Below, one piece after another: positions 17,966 through 25,511 of a DNA stretch of 64,000 bases. This DNA comes from Pseudomonadota bacterium. Lineage in GTDB: Bacteria > Pseudomonadota > Gammaproteobacteria > Steroidobacterales > Steroidobacteraceae. The stretch covers positions 82,450-146,449 of the forward strand of contig JADJOO010000016.1 of NCBI GenBank assembly GCA_016713725.1, read 5' to 3'. The position numbers and the translations under genes are program-made. How positions within the stretch are numbered: position 1 is the first letter of the stretch; every line of letters starts with the position of its first letter. A model generated the notes under the pieces. The model saw nothing but the letters and a program-made list of their open reading frames with translations. It had not been told where the DNA came from and did no database searches.

Positions 17966-19202
17966 GGTCGTCCCGGAAATGCCCAACGGCGGCGAGCGCG
18001 CTTGCGACCCCATCCTCATGGAAGCCGTTGCGCAACCACGCACCGCAGTAGTAGATGCCCCGCGCGCCGTCGATCTCGCGGTGGCGGGCCTGGGCTGTCA
18101 CCGAAGCCGGGGTGTAGAGCGGGTGGTGATAGGTGACACGCTTGATCACGCGGTCGGGGTCGATCGCGTCCGTGTGGTTCAGCGTCACCAGGAACGGCGT
18201 CGGCGCGTCGAGGCGCTGCAGGATGTTCATGTTGTAGGTGAGCGCCACCGGGCCGCAGTAGGGCCGCACGTGGTAGTTCCAAGCAGCCCAGGCAAGACGT
18301 CGGCGTGGCAACAGGCGCACGTCGGTATGCAGCACCGCCTCATTCGCCTGGTATGGGATGGCGCCCAGCACTTCGCGTTCGGCAGTGCTCGGGTCGGCGA
18401 GCAGCCCGAGCGCCTGGTCGCTGTGGCAGGCGAGGAACACGGCGTCGAAGCGAACCGCTTCCTGTCCGCGGGGCTTCACCAGCACACCGCCCGGAAGGCG
18501 CCGAACCTGTTCCACCGGGGTCGCGAGGTGGATGCGGTCGCGGAACGGCGCAGTGAGCTTCTCGACGTAGCGCGCCGAGCCGCCGCCGATGGTGCGCCAC
18601 GCTGGCCGGTCGTCGACGGAGAGCATGCCGTGGTTGTGCAGGAATCGCACGAAGAAGCGTGCAGGGAATTCCATCATCGACGCCGGCTCGGTGGACCAGA
18701 TCGCAGCCCCCATTGGCACAACGTAGTGGTCCACGAACGCGCGCCCGTAGCGGCCGCGCGCGAGGTACTCGCCGAGCGGAAGCTCGCCGCCCGCCTCGTC
18801 CAGCAGGCACGGCGCCTCGCGGTTGAATCGCAGGATGTCGCGCACCATGCCGAGGAACGACGGCCGCAGCAGGTTGCGCCGTTGCGCGAACAGCGAGTTG
18901 AGCGACGTGCCGTTGTACTCGAGTCCGGCGACCTCGTCGCGCACCGAGAAGCTCATGCAGCTTTCCTGCGACGCGACGCCGAGCTCGTCGAGAAGCGCGA
19001 TGAAGTGCGGGTAGGTGCGGTCGTTGAAGACGATGAAGCCAGTGTCCACGTGCCAGGTCCGGCCGTGCATCTCGACCTCGTGCGTGTGCGTGTGGCCACC
19101 GACGTGGTCGCCCGCCTCGAACACCGTGACGTCGTGCTCACGGTGGAGTTCGCGGGCCGCGACGTTGCCCGCGATGCCGGCACCGACGACCGCAATCTTC
19201 AC
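17934..19202 (-). CDS. FAD-dependent amine-oxidase-like protein (COG2907)
   Basis: 422 residues. The N-terminal dinucleotide-binding fold MKIAVVGAGIAGNVAARELH is followed by an acidic strand end TVFEAG and GGHTHTHEVE. The C-terminal FAD motif is YYCGAWLRNGFHEDGVASAL. It is of the COG2907 type found beside CFA synthases. The substrate is not proven, but involvement in oxidising modified acyl chains is a reasonable inference from the operon. Its start overlaps the desaturase stop by four bases (19199-19202). Intact. Confidence 0.85.
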   Translation of the reverse strand: MKIAVVGAGIAGNVAARELHREHDVTVFEAGDHVGGHTHTHEVEMHGRTWHVDTGFIVFNDRTYPHFIALLDELGVASQESCMSFSVRDEVAGLEYNGTSLNSLFAQRRNLLRPSFLGMVRDILRFNREAPCLLDEAGGELPLGEYLARGRYGRAFVDHYVVPMGAAIWSTEPASMMEFPARFFVRFLHNHGMLSVDDRPAWRTIGGGSARYVEKLTAPFRDRIHLATPVEQVRRLPGGVLVKPRGQEAVRFDAVFLACHSDQALGLLADPSTAEREVLGAIPYQANEAVLHTDVRLLPRRRLAWAAWNYHVRPYCGPVALTYNMNILQRLDAPTPFLVTLNHTDAIDPDRVIKRVTYHHPLYTPASVTAQARHREIDGARGIYYCGAWLRNGFHEDGVASALAAVGHFRDDHAQRALHRSA

Positions 19203-20140
19203 GGCTGCCTCCGCCGGCCGCGGCGCCCGGCGTCGAGGATCGACGGGGGCACCGGCCGCAGGTCACGCACGATGCCGAGCGCGGCGAGCAACTGGAGGCC
19301 GTACCAGCTCAGGTCGAGTTCCCACCAGTAGAAGCCCTGGCGCGCGGCCCCGGGGTAGCGATGGTGATTGTTGTGCCAGCCCTCGCCGAAGGTGACGAGT
19401 GCCAGCAGGGGATTGTTGCGTGAGTCATCGTTCGTCTCGTAGCGTCGCGTGCCCCAGCAGTGCGCCAGCGAGTTGATGACGAAAGTGGAGTGGAACAGCA
19501 CGACGGTCGAGATGCAGAAGCCCCATACGACGAGCTGCCAGGCGCTGGTGCCCAGCGACGGGTGGGTGGCCTCGAGCCACGCGCCGAGTGTCCACAGCGC
19601 CACGAAGAGTGCAGCCGGCACGGCTACGTCGTAGCGGTCGAGCCAGCGGAGCTCGGGATAGCGCGCGAAATCGCGGACCAGTCGTGTGCGCGTGGCGAAG
19701 TTTTCGCGCGCCAGGAACCAGCCCATGTGGCTGCGGAGGAAGCCTTCCTGCCGGGCCGAGTGGACGTCTTCCGGCTGGTCGGAGTGCACGTGGTGATGGC
19801 GATGGTGCGCAGCCCACCACAGCGGCCCGCGCTGCACGGCGGAGGCGCCGAGTACGGCAAACACGAACTGCCACGCGCGCGACGTGCGGAACGCGCGATG
19901 CGAGAAGTAGCGGTGGTAAAAGGCGGTGATCGCAAACATGCGAACTGCGAAGAGTACGACGGCGAGTCCCGCTGCAAACGGGCTCCAGCCGGTCCAGATC
20001 GCGCCGAGGCAGCCGAGATGCAGTGCGACGAACGGGACGACCCGCGGCCAGTCGATGCCGCGCGGGTCGCCGCGCGGCGAGTCGCCCTCGGCCGAGCTGT
20101 CCACCCAGCGGCGCAACGCTACAGCGAGGCGGGTGGTCAC
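19199..20140 (-). CDS. acyl-CoA/acyl-lipid delta-9-type desaturase
   Basis: 313 residues, integral membrane di-iron desaturase. The three histidine boxes are clear: HRYFSH (76-81), HHRHHH (112-117) and HNNHH (256-260). Four hydrophobic segments surround them. It would introduce a double bond into a membrane acyl chain using O2 and an electron donor, creating the substrate for the two CFA-type methyltransferases of the same operon. Start and stop overlap the neighbouring genes by four bases each. Confidence 0.9.
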   Translation of the reverse strand: MTTRLAVALRRWVDSSAEGDSPRGDPRGIDWPRVVPFVALHLGCLGAIWTGWSPFAAGLAVVLFAVRMFAITAFYHRYFSHRAFRTSRAWQFVFAVLGASAVQRGPLWWAAHHRHHHVHSDQPEDVHSARQEGFLRSHMGWFLARENFATRTRLVRDFARYPELRWLDRYDVAVPAALFVALWTLGAWLEATHPSLGTSAWQLVVWGFCISTVVLFHSTFVINSLAHCWGTRRYETNDDSRNNPLLALVTFGEGWHNNHHRYPGAARQGFYWWELDLSWYGLQLLAALGIVRDLRPVPPSILDAGRRGRRRQP

Positions 20141-20712
20141 GGCGTGGCTCCGCGAGCCTGCGCTGATTCCGGCCAGCGTTGCGGTACCTTGCGCAGTTTC
20201 GACACGTCATAACCCATTGCAGCGACAAAGTCGGTGAGGCGTGTGTAGTCGGCCTCGCTCAGCTGCGGTGCGCGCGCCATGATCCAGACGTAATCGCGGG
20301 CCTCGCGGGCGATCACGGTCTGGCCGTAGTCGTCGGACAGGTAGGCGATGCGGTAGTCAGCCTTGATCGGCCACACGAATTGCATCCCCCACACCGCGTT
20401 CGAGGTCCGGTCCACCACGAATCCGCGCGGCCTGTAGAGTCGCTCCGGTCCGTCGTAGCCGCCTGAGCGGAACGTGAACGTCGTGGCAATGGTGCCGTCG
20501 GGATCGAGCTTGTAGGACTCGACCGCGTTCCAGGCGTCCCGCTCGATGTACGTGGGAATGGACGCGATCACGTACCAGTCGCCCATGAACCGCTCGAGTT
20601 CGACGTGTTGCACGTCGGGTACCGGCGGACGCGGCACGCTGCTGCAGCCGGCGAGGGCGAGGACCGCAACCGCGCAGAGGATCGGTCTGTGGGGCATGGG
20701 GTTGACGCTCAT
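20137..20712 (-). CDS. blc: outer-membrane lipocalin (Blc-like)
   Basis: 191 residues. Lipoprotein signal with lipobox LAGC (Cys 23), followed by the lipocalin start FMGDWYVIASIPTYIE with its GxW motif. Later come VWPIKADYRIAYL and YVWIMARAPQLSEADY, typical of Blc. Blc-type lipocalins bind fatty acids or lysophospholipids at the outer membrane. In this operon it may carry or scavenge damaged or modified lipids. Its start shares bases with the upstream stop (TGATG). Confidence 0.88.
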   Translation of the reverse strand: MSVNPMPHRPILCAVAVLALAGCSSVPRPPVPDVQHVELERFMGDWYVIASIPTYIERDAWNAVESYKLDPDGTIATTFTFRSGGYDGPERLYRPRGFVVDRTSNAVWGMQFVWPIKADYRIAYLSDDYGQTVIAREARDYVWIMARAPQLSEADYTRLTDFVAAMGYDVSKLRKVPQRWPESAQARGATP

Positions 20713-21377
20713 CAGAGTTCGTAACGCAGTGTCCGACCGCCCGGCGTCGGCGCTTCGAGGGCGACCCAGCGGCCGTCGGCATACCAGAGATCGATCTGCA
20801 GGTCGGGGGCCGACAGCCGATGGCGGTTCGCCACGACGTTGCGTCCTGCGACGTTGACCCGTTCCGTCCCCTGTTCCGCGACACTCACGGGCAGCAGTTC
20901 GCCCGTCTGCGAGTTGAGGAGACGGGTCGCGCGGAGGATGCGCGGGTCCCAGTACGCAAAGCTCATGACGCAGCCGGACAGGCGCGCGTCCCCGGACGGA
21001 CCGTCCACCACCATGGCGTCGTCGTACGCCACCGCGGCCACTTCCTCGACTCGGCCATTGGTCTCGGTGCGGGACTCGAGTTCGTCGAGGCAGGCGCCGT
21101 GCCAGCGCTCGCGCGCGGTGTGTCGGTAGGTGTAGGCGTTCAGCAGCAGGAACCGCACGTCGAACTGCGCGCGGCTCTCCACCTCGGTCGCCGCCCCGTC
21201 CCCGCGCACGATGTACCGGTGCCAGCCGACTTCCTTCCCGTCGAGCAGCACCCGGAAATTCCACTCACCGCCAACAGCCGGGGCGGCCGGGTTCGTGGCG
21301 GCGGCCGGTGCCACGACCAGCAGCGTGGCGAGTAGCGCGATGCCGCGCATCGGCGCAAGCCAGGTCGAGGTTTCCAT
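20712..21377 (-). CDS. periplasmic DUF6134-like protein
   Basis: 221 residues from ATG 21377. An N-terminal signal segment (GIALLATLLVVAPAAA) is followed by a beta-rich domain with FRVLLDGKEVGWHRYIV, NAYTYRHTARERWHGACLDEL and CVMSFAYWDPRIL. The pattern fits DUF6134, found near CFA and desaturase genes; its function is unknown. The fold could be a lipid-binding beta structure, but this is a guess. It is coupled to both neighbours by one-base overlaps. Confidence 0.65.
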   Translation of the reverse strand: METSTWLAPMRGIALLATLLVVAPAAATNPAAPAVGGEWNFRVLLDGKEVGWHRYIVRGDGAATEVESRAQFDVRFLLLNAYTYRHTARERWHGACLDELESRTETNGRVEEVAAVAYDDAMVVDGPSGDARLSGCVMSFAYWDPRILRATRLLNSQTGELLPVSVAEQGTERVNVAGRNVVANRHRLSAPDLQIDLWYADGRWVALEAPTPGGRTLRYEL

Positions 21378-22435
21378 CACCCGGCGGCCTCCGTCGCGGG
21401 GCGCTCGAACAGGTAGTGGCTCACCCACCACTCCTGGCCGTCGCGGTAGCCGAAGAGCTCGGCGCATGCCATGAAGAACACGCGCCAGCGCTGCAGCCAC
21501 TGCGGCGCGGCCTGCCCGTACGTCGCAGCGAGCACTTCGAGCACCGTCTCGCGCCGCGCGTCCAGGTTCGCAAGCCAGGCGTTCGCCGTACGTTCGTAAT
21601 GCGTGCCGTCCCAGCGCCAGCGGGCTAGGAAGCGCAGACGATCCTGGAAGTGCAGGGCGAGGTCGTCGCTCGGCATCATGCCGCCGGAGAAGAAATGACG
21701 GCTCATCCAGTCGGACGGCCCACCATCCACGAACGCGTACGGCGTCGAGCGATGGCAGAACACGTGCATGAGGAACCGTCCGCCGGGCGCGAGCCAGTCG
21801 TGCGCGCGACCGAAGAGCGTGCGCCAGTTGCGCATGTGCTCGAACATCTCGACCGACACGATGCGATCGTAGCGGCCGGGGGCGGCGAACAGGTTCATGT
21901 CGGCCGTGATCACCTGGACGTTCGTCAGGTTGCGCTGGCGCGCCTCGGATTCGATCCAGGCGCGCTGCGAGGACGAATTCGAGACGGCCGTGATGCGACT
22001 GCCGCGGTAATGCGCTGCCATCCACAGCGTGAGCGAGCCCCAGCCACAGCCAAGTTCGAGGATCTCCTGGCCGTTCGCCAGTCCGGCGTGCTCGCAGGTT
22101 GCCGCAAGTGCGCGGGCCTCGGCCGCCTCGAGCGTCTGCGTGCCTTGCGGCCACCAGGCGCTCGAGTACTTGAGGTTCGGTCCAAGCGCGAGATCGAAGA
22201 AGCGCGCGGGCACTTCGTAGTGCTGCTCGTTCGCGAGGTGCGGCACGGGCGCGAGTTCGGCCGCGTCCATGGCCGCGACGAAGGCTTCGGTCGCGTCCGC
22301 GGCGCGCTCGCAGTCGCCGGCCGCGATCTCGCGCAGCCGCTGCTCGCAAAGCCGGCGGATTCCGGCGCGCACGACGGCGTCCGGGACGTAGCCCTGTTCG
22401 ACCCAGTCGATGGCACGGCGGGTGGCCTGGCTCAT
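21377..22435 (-). CDS. CFA-like SAM-dependent lipid methyltransferase
   Basis: 352 residues. Distant relative of cyclopropane synthases: Y-x-VPARFFDLALGPNLKYSSA, then the SAM loop ILELGCGWGSLTLW and VSVEMFEHMRNW. It lacks the N-terminal lipid-binding domain of the enzyme at 15963-17198 and is clearly a different subgroup. It may methylate an unsaturated chain without ring closure, as reported for the UfaM step of furan fatty acid synthesis; this is inference. The start overlaps the regulator stop by four bases. Confidence 0.8.
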   Translation of the reverse strand: MSQATRRAIDWVEQGYVPDAVVRAGIRRLCEQRLREIAAGDCERAADATEAFVAAMDAAELAPVPHLANEQHYEVPARFFDLALGPNLKYSSAWWPQGTQTLEAAEARALAATCEHAGLANGQEILELGCGWGSLTLWMAAHYRGSRITAVSNSSSQRAWIESEARQRNLTNVQVITADMNLFAAPGRYDRIVSVEMFEHMRNWRTLFGRAHDWLAPGGRFLMHVFCHRSTPYAFVDGGPSDWMSRHFFSGGMMPSDDLALHFQDRLRFLARWRWDGTHYERTANAWLANLDARRETVLEVLAATYGQAAPQWLQRWRVFFMACAELFGYRDGQEWWVSHYLFERPATEAAG

Positions 22436-23336
22436 GTGGCGCGCTCCTCGGACGAAAGTGTGGTTGCGAGCAGGCGCACGCCGTCCTCCAGGTCCATGCC
22501 AAGCGGGATCGCGCCGGCGGTGGTGATGGTGCGGCGATGCCGCACCGAGGTTGCGCCGCCGACGAAGACCGGCACCGCGACCGACGAAACGAGTTCGCGC
22601 AGGTCGCGCTCGAGGACGCCGTCGTGCGGATCCACGGAGGATGAGATCACTATGCCGTCGCCGCCCGAGCGGCGCAGGGCGATGGCCATGTCGGCGAAGG
22701 GCGTGTCCGCGCCGAGCAGCACTGGCCGGAACCCGGCGTTGCGCGCCTCGAGCGCGAAGAGCAGCAACCCCACCTCGTGCTGCTCACCCGGTGCGCAGGC
22801 AATGACCAACCGGGGGCCGGACGCGTATCGCATGCGGTACTGCAGGCGCGCGCCGAGCTTGCTGCGCAGGTAGGTGGCGAAGAAGTGCTCCTCGGCGATC
22901 GCGCCGTCAATCTCTTCCCAGCGCGCGCCGAGCCTCTCGAGCAGCGGCAGCACGACTCGGCGGGTCACGCTCTCGATGGAATGCAGCGACAGCGCTTCCT
23001 CGTAGACGTCGTCGAGGCTCTGTTCGTCAGGCCAGCGATCGCGGCCGCCATGCGGTCCTGGTAATCGGTCCAGGGGTTGCCCGCGGCGTCCGGTGCGCGC
23101 GAGGCGGACTCGGCGTCGAGGACCTGGCGCACGCGACTTACCGGGATGCCCCGTTCGACGAGCGCCAGCACCCGCCGGATCTCCTCGACGTTCGCGTGCG
23201 TATAGAGCCGATGACCGGATGGGGTCCGCACCGGGCGCAGCAAGCCATAGCGGCGCTCCCAGGCGCGCAGCGTGACGGTGCTGACGCCGGTGAGGGCGGA
23301 TACGGTGCGTATCGGAAACTGTTCCCGAGTGGGCAT
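22432..23336 (-). CDS. MerR-family regulator with cobalamin-binding domain (CarH/LitR-like; one frameshift)
   Basis: From ATG 23336 (MPTREQFPIRTVSALTGV) a MerR HTH is read: VSTVTLRAWERRYGLLRP, then SGHRLYTHANVEEIRRV. Near 23030 one base appears to be missing. The next frame continues DEQSLDDVYEEALSLHSIES into a C-terminal B12-binding domain with GEQHEVGLLL (the E-x-H-x-x-G cobalamin signature) and RPVLLGADTP. Such regulators use adenosylcobalamin as a light sensor and repress in the dark. It heads the lipid operon and faces a cluster of TRTACA-like sites, its likely operators. About 301 residues if repaired. Confidence 0.82.
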
Positions 23337-23362
23337 TGGCGGGCGATCGGGTTTGATAAAGC

Positions 23363-23422
23363 TATACACAAATTATACAAGATCGTACAAAAAGTCAAAA
23401 TATATTGTACAGGGTGTGTACA
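23363..23422 (-). promoter_or_regulatory. promoter and tandem TRTACA-like operators of the lipid operon
   Basis: On the minus strand TTGACT (23393-23398) and TATAAT (23372-23377) form a near-consensus sigma-70 promoter with a 15-base spacer, pointing at the regulator. In + orientation hexamers lie at 23363 (TATACA), 23374 (TATACA), 23384 (CGTACA), 23406 (TGTACA) and 23417 (TGTACA). They are thus 11, 10, 22 and 11 bases apart, that is, on one face of the helix. T(G/A)TACA is the half-site I recall for the Pseudomonas LitR homologue PplR1, and 11-base tandem repeats are known for CarH. The A+T-rich stretch is striking in this genome. Confidence 0.65.
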
Positions 23423-23587
23423 GAATGAGATGCGCCTGATGATCGGCGACTGCGTCGAGGCTGCGAGCAGGAATTCGATGACCTGCACAGGTTGATGACG
23501 CGAGAGCGCTGCCTGAGGTGGTCCCCGACCGGCCGGGCTACAGTAAGCGTCCGGTCGTGGCGCGCGAACCGATTCAACGAGGACACC

Positions 23588-24829
23588 ATGAGCAGACTCG
23601 ACCCGATCCAGGCATTTGCCAACCTCCGCCACGAGTTCGGCGAGCACGGCGGCGTGAACATGTCGGTCGAGGCCAGTACGACGTTCACGGTGATCGACCC
23701 GACGACGATGCCCGAGATCTTCCAGGGGCATCTCGGCCCGGACGTGGGCGGCTGCTACCTGTACGGGCGTCACTTCAATCCGACGGTCTACGTGCTGGGT
23801 CGCCAGATCGCGGCGTACGAGGGCGCGCAGGCGGGTTACTGCACTTCAAGCGGGATGGCAGCCATCGCGGCGACGATCATGCAGATCTGCGGCACGGGCG
23901 ACCACGTGGTTGCCAGCCGCACAGTCTATGGCGGTACGTTCGCCTTCCTGCATGACTACCTGCCTGCGAAGGCTGGTGTCACGACGACGTTCGTGGACGT
24001 CTCGGATCTCGCCGCCGTGGAGCGCGCGATCACGCCGCGCACCAGGGTTCTCTATTGCGAATCGGTTTCCAACCCGACTTTGCGAATTGCCGACATCCCG
24101 CGGCTCGCGGATGTCGCCCATCGGCACGGTGCGATGCTCGTCGTCGACAACACATTCACGCCGCTGATCCTGGCGCCAATCCAGCTCGGTGCCGACGTCG
24201 TCGTGCACAGCCTCACGAAGTTCATCAACGGCGCCAGCGACCACATCGCCGGGGCCGTATGTGGCACCACCGAATTCATCATGAAGCTCATGGACCTGCA
24301 TACGGGTTCGCTGATGCTGCTCGGGCCTACCATGGATCCGCAGGTGGCCTTCGATATCAGCCTGCGCCTGCCTCATCTCGGCCTGCGCATGGCAGAGCAC
24401 AGCCGCCGGGCGCAGGCTATGGCAACGCGTCTCGACGAACTGGGGTTGCCGGTGGCCTACCCCGGCCTCGCGAATCACCCGGACCACGCCTTGCTGGGGG
24501 CGTTGGCGAACCCGGACTTCGGATACGGCGGGATCCTCGCGCTGGATCTCGGATCTCGCGAGCGTGCGTTCGAATTCATGGGCCTGCTGCAGAACGAACA
24601 CCAGTTCGGCCTGATGGCGGTGAGCCTGGGCTACAGCGAGACGCTCATGTCGTGCTCAGCGTCCTCCACCAGCAGCGAGATGCCGGCGGAAGAGCTCGAG
24701 AAGGCGGGCATCAGGCCTGGCCTGGTGCGAATGTCGATCGGCTACACCGGAGCGCTCGAGCAGCGTTGGCTGCAGTTGCGATCCGTGCTCGAGCGCATGG
24801 GGCTGGTCAGTCGCGCCAATCCCGGTTAG
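23588..24829 (+). CDS. cystathionine gamma-lyase/methionine gamma-lyase-type PLP enzyme
   Basis: 413 residues from ATG 23588. Member of the Cys/Met-metabolism PLP family. The PLP lysine lies in VHSLTKFINGASDHIAG, with YGRHFNPTV near the N-terminus, the phosphate-binding SSGMAAIAATI, and DNTFTPLILAPIQLGAD. The enzyme would cleave or replace the side chain of methionine, homocysteine or cystathionine. A C-terminal SCSASSTSSEMP..E and the GIRPGLVRMSIGYTG segment are typical of methionine gamma-lyase-like members. The gene is divergent from the light-regulator operon and might share its operators. Exact substrate not certain. Confidence 0.82.
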   Translation: MSRLDPIQAFANLRHEFGEHGGVNMSVEASTTFTVIDPTTMPEIFQGHLGPDVGGCYLYGRHFNPTVYVLGRQIAAYEGAQAGYCTSSGMAAIAATIMQICGTGDHVVASRTVYGGTFAFLHDYLPAKAGVTTTFVDVSDLAAVERAITPRTRVLYCESVSNPTLRIADIPRLADVAHRHGAMLVVDNTFTPLILAPIQLGADVVVHSLTKFINGASDHIAGAVCGTTEFIMKLMDLHTGSLMLLGPTMDPQVAFDISLRLPHLGLRMAEHSRRAQAMATRLDELGLPVAYPGLANHPDHALLGALANPDFGYGGILALDLGSRERAFEFMGLLQNEHQFGLMAVSLGYSETLMSCSASSTSSEMPAEELEKAGIRPGLVRMSIGYTGALEQRWLQLRSVLERMGLVSRANPG

Positions 24830-24904
24830 GACGATCGCTGCGTTGCCGTGCAGTTGGGGCTTCATGGGTGCACGAAGCTGGCGAGCACCGTAACGATCCG
24901 CGCG

Positions 24905-25179
24905 CTAGCCGTGCGCGATCGGCGCGGTCGTGAAGAGATAGTCCTTGAGCTCCTTCGAGAACGCGCCGTCATTGCGGCGTATCCACTCCAGCACCATGGC
25001 GGCGTGCTCTTTCTTCGTCGCGTTGGGCCAGAATGGCCTTGAGCGGTGCCCGCGGCTGGTGGTCCGGCGGCGGGCCCGGGGCCCCGCCGCGGGGGGGGAC
25101 GGGGGGGGGCCCGGGGGGGGGGGCGGCCCCGGGGGGGGGCGGGGGCCGCGCGCCGCCCCCCCCGGCGTTCTGCGGGGGG
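24905..25179 (-). pseudogene. encapsulated ferritin EncFtn, N-terminal half unreadable
   Basis: Ending at TAG 24905-24907, the minus strand encodes KEHAAMVLEWIRRNDGAFSK and then ELKDYLFTTAPIAHG, the second helix and tail of EncFtn, the ferritin cargo of encapsulin shells. The Glu-x-x-His metal ligands are in the EKEHAAM-type motif. Just upstream, in shifted frames, PLKAILAQRDEE matches the stretch before it. The first ~45 codons coincide with the poly-G/C tract, yet GAGGAG (25185-25190) lies where a Shine-Dalgarno would, and the distance fits a ~91-residue protein. I infer a whole gene with corrupted sequence. No encapsulin gene follows; the next gene is convergent. Confidence 0.65.
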
Positions 25180-25183
25180 GGGG
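25076..25183. other. poly-G/poly-C low-complexity tract, probable sequence artefact
   Basis: Runs of seven to eleven G, and of C, fill almost the whole stretch on the + strand. Nothing else in the window looks like this. It lies exactly where the N-terminal half of the EncFtn gene should be. Two-colour Illumina dark-cycle calls or a badly patched gap would give such runs. Treat any feature called here with suspicion. Confidence 0.7.
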
Positions 25184-25196
25184 TCTCCTCAGGTGA

Positions 25197-25445
25197 TCAT
25201 CGGCGGCGCTCGGTGCAGCGCCGGAAAGCTGGCAGGTGTCGTTCCTGTGACGCGTCCCGCAGGTTGCGAAACACCGTCAGTATGTCCGATCGTTCGGTGC
25301 TTGCCAGCAGTCGCTCATAGAGCGCCGCATTGGCGATCTCGGCCTCGACCGCCGCAACGCAGGCGTCGCGGATGTTGCTGAACGGACGCACCATGCCGAA
25401 GTCGCGGAGTACCTGGTCGTAGGTCGACTGGCGATTGGAGCAGGG
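25197..25445 (-). pseudogene. ferritin-like protein remnant (internal deletion)
   Basis: Reads STYDQVLRDFGMVRPFSNIRDA, then directly VEAEIANAALYERLLASTERSD and ILTVFRNLRDASQERHLPAFRRC, ending at TGA 25197-25199. In full-length relatives (ferritin-like, DUF2202-type) about 40 residues lie between NIRDA and the second helix; here they are gone. An upstream in-frame TAA leaves no proper start other than the internal ATG at 25394. It stands in front of the EncFtn gene in the same direction, so the two formed an iron-storage pair. Confidence 0.55.
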
Positions 25446-25511
25446 GGCTTAGGCGTCTCGATTTCCCATTGGCTGTTGACGCCGCCCGCAAATGTTGCAA
25501 GCTTCGCACCC

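Noticed and set aside
17964..19331. A 455-codon plus-strand frame opposite the flavoprotein gene.
   Set aside because: Shadow of a high-G+C coding strand: rich in Arg/Val/His without domain similarity, while the minus strand encodes a complete COG2907 protein.
25076..25183. The poly-G tract as a G-quadruplex regulatory element.
   Set aside because: It replaces the N-terminal coding half of EncFtn and lacks the regular loops of a selected quadruplex; an artefact is simpler.
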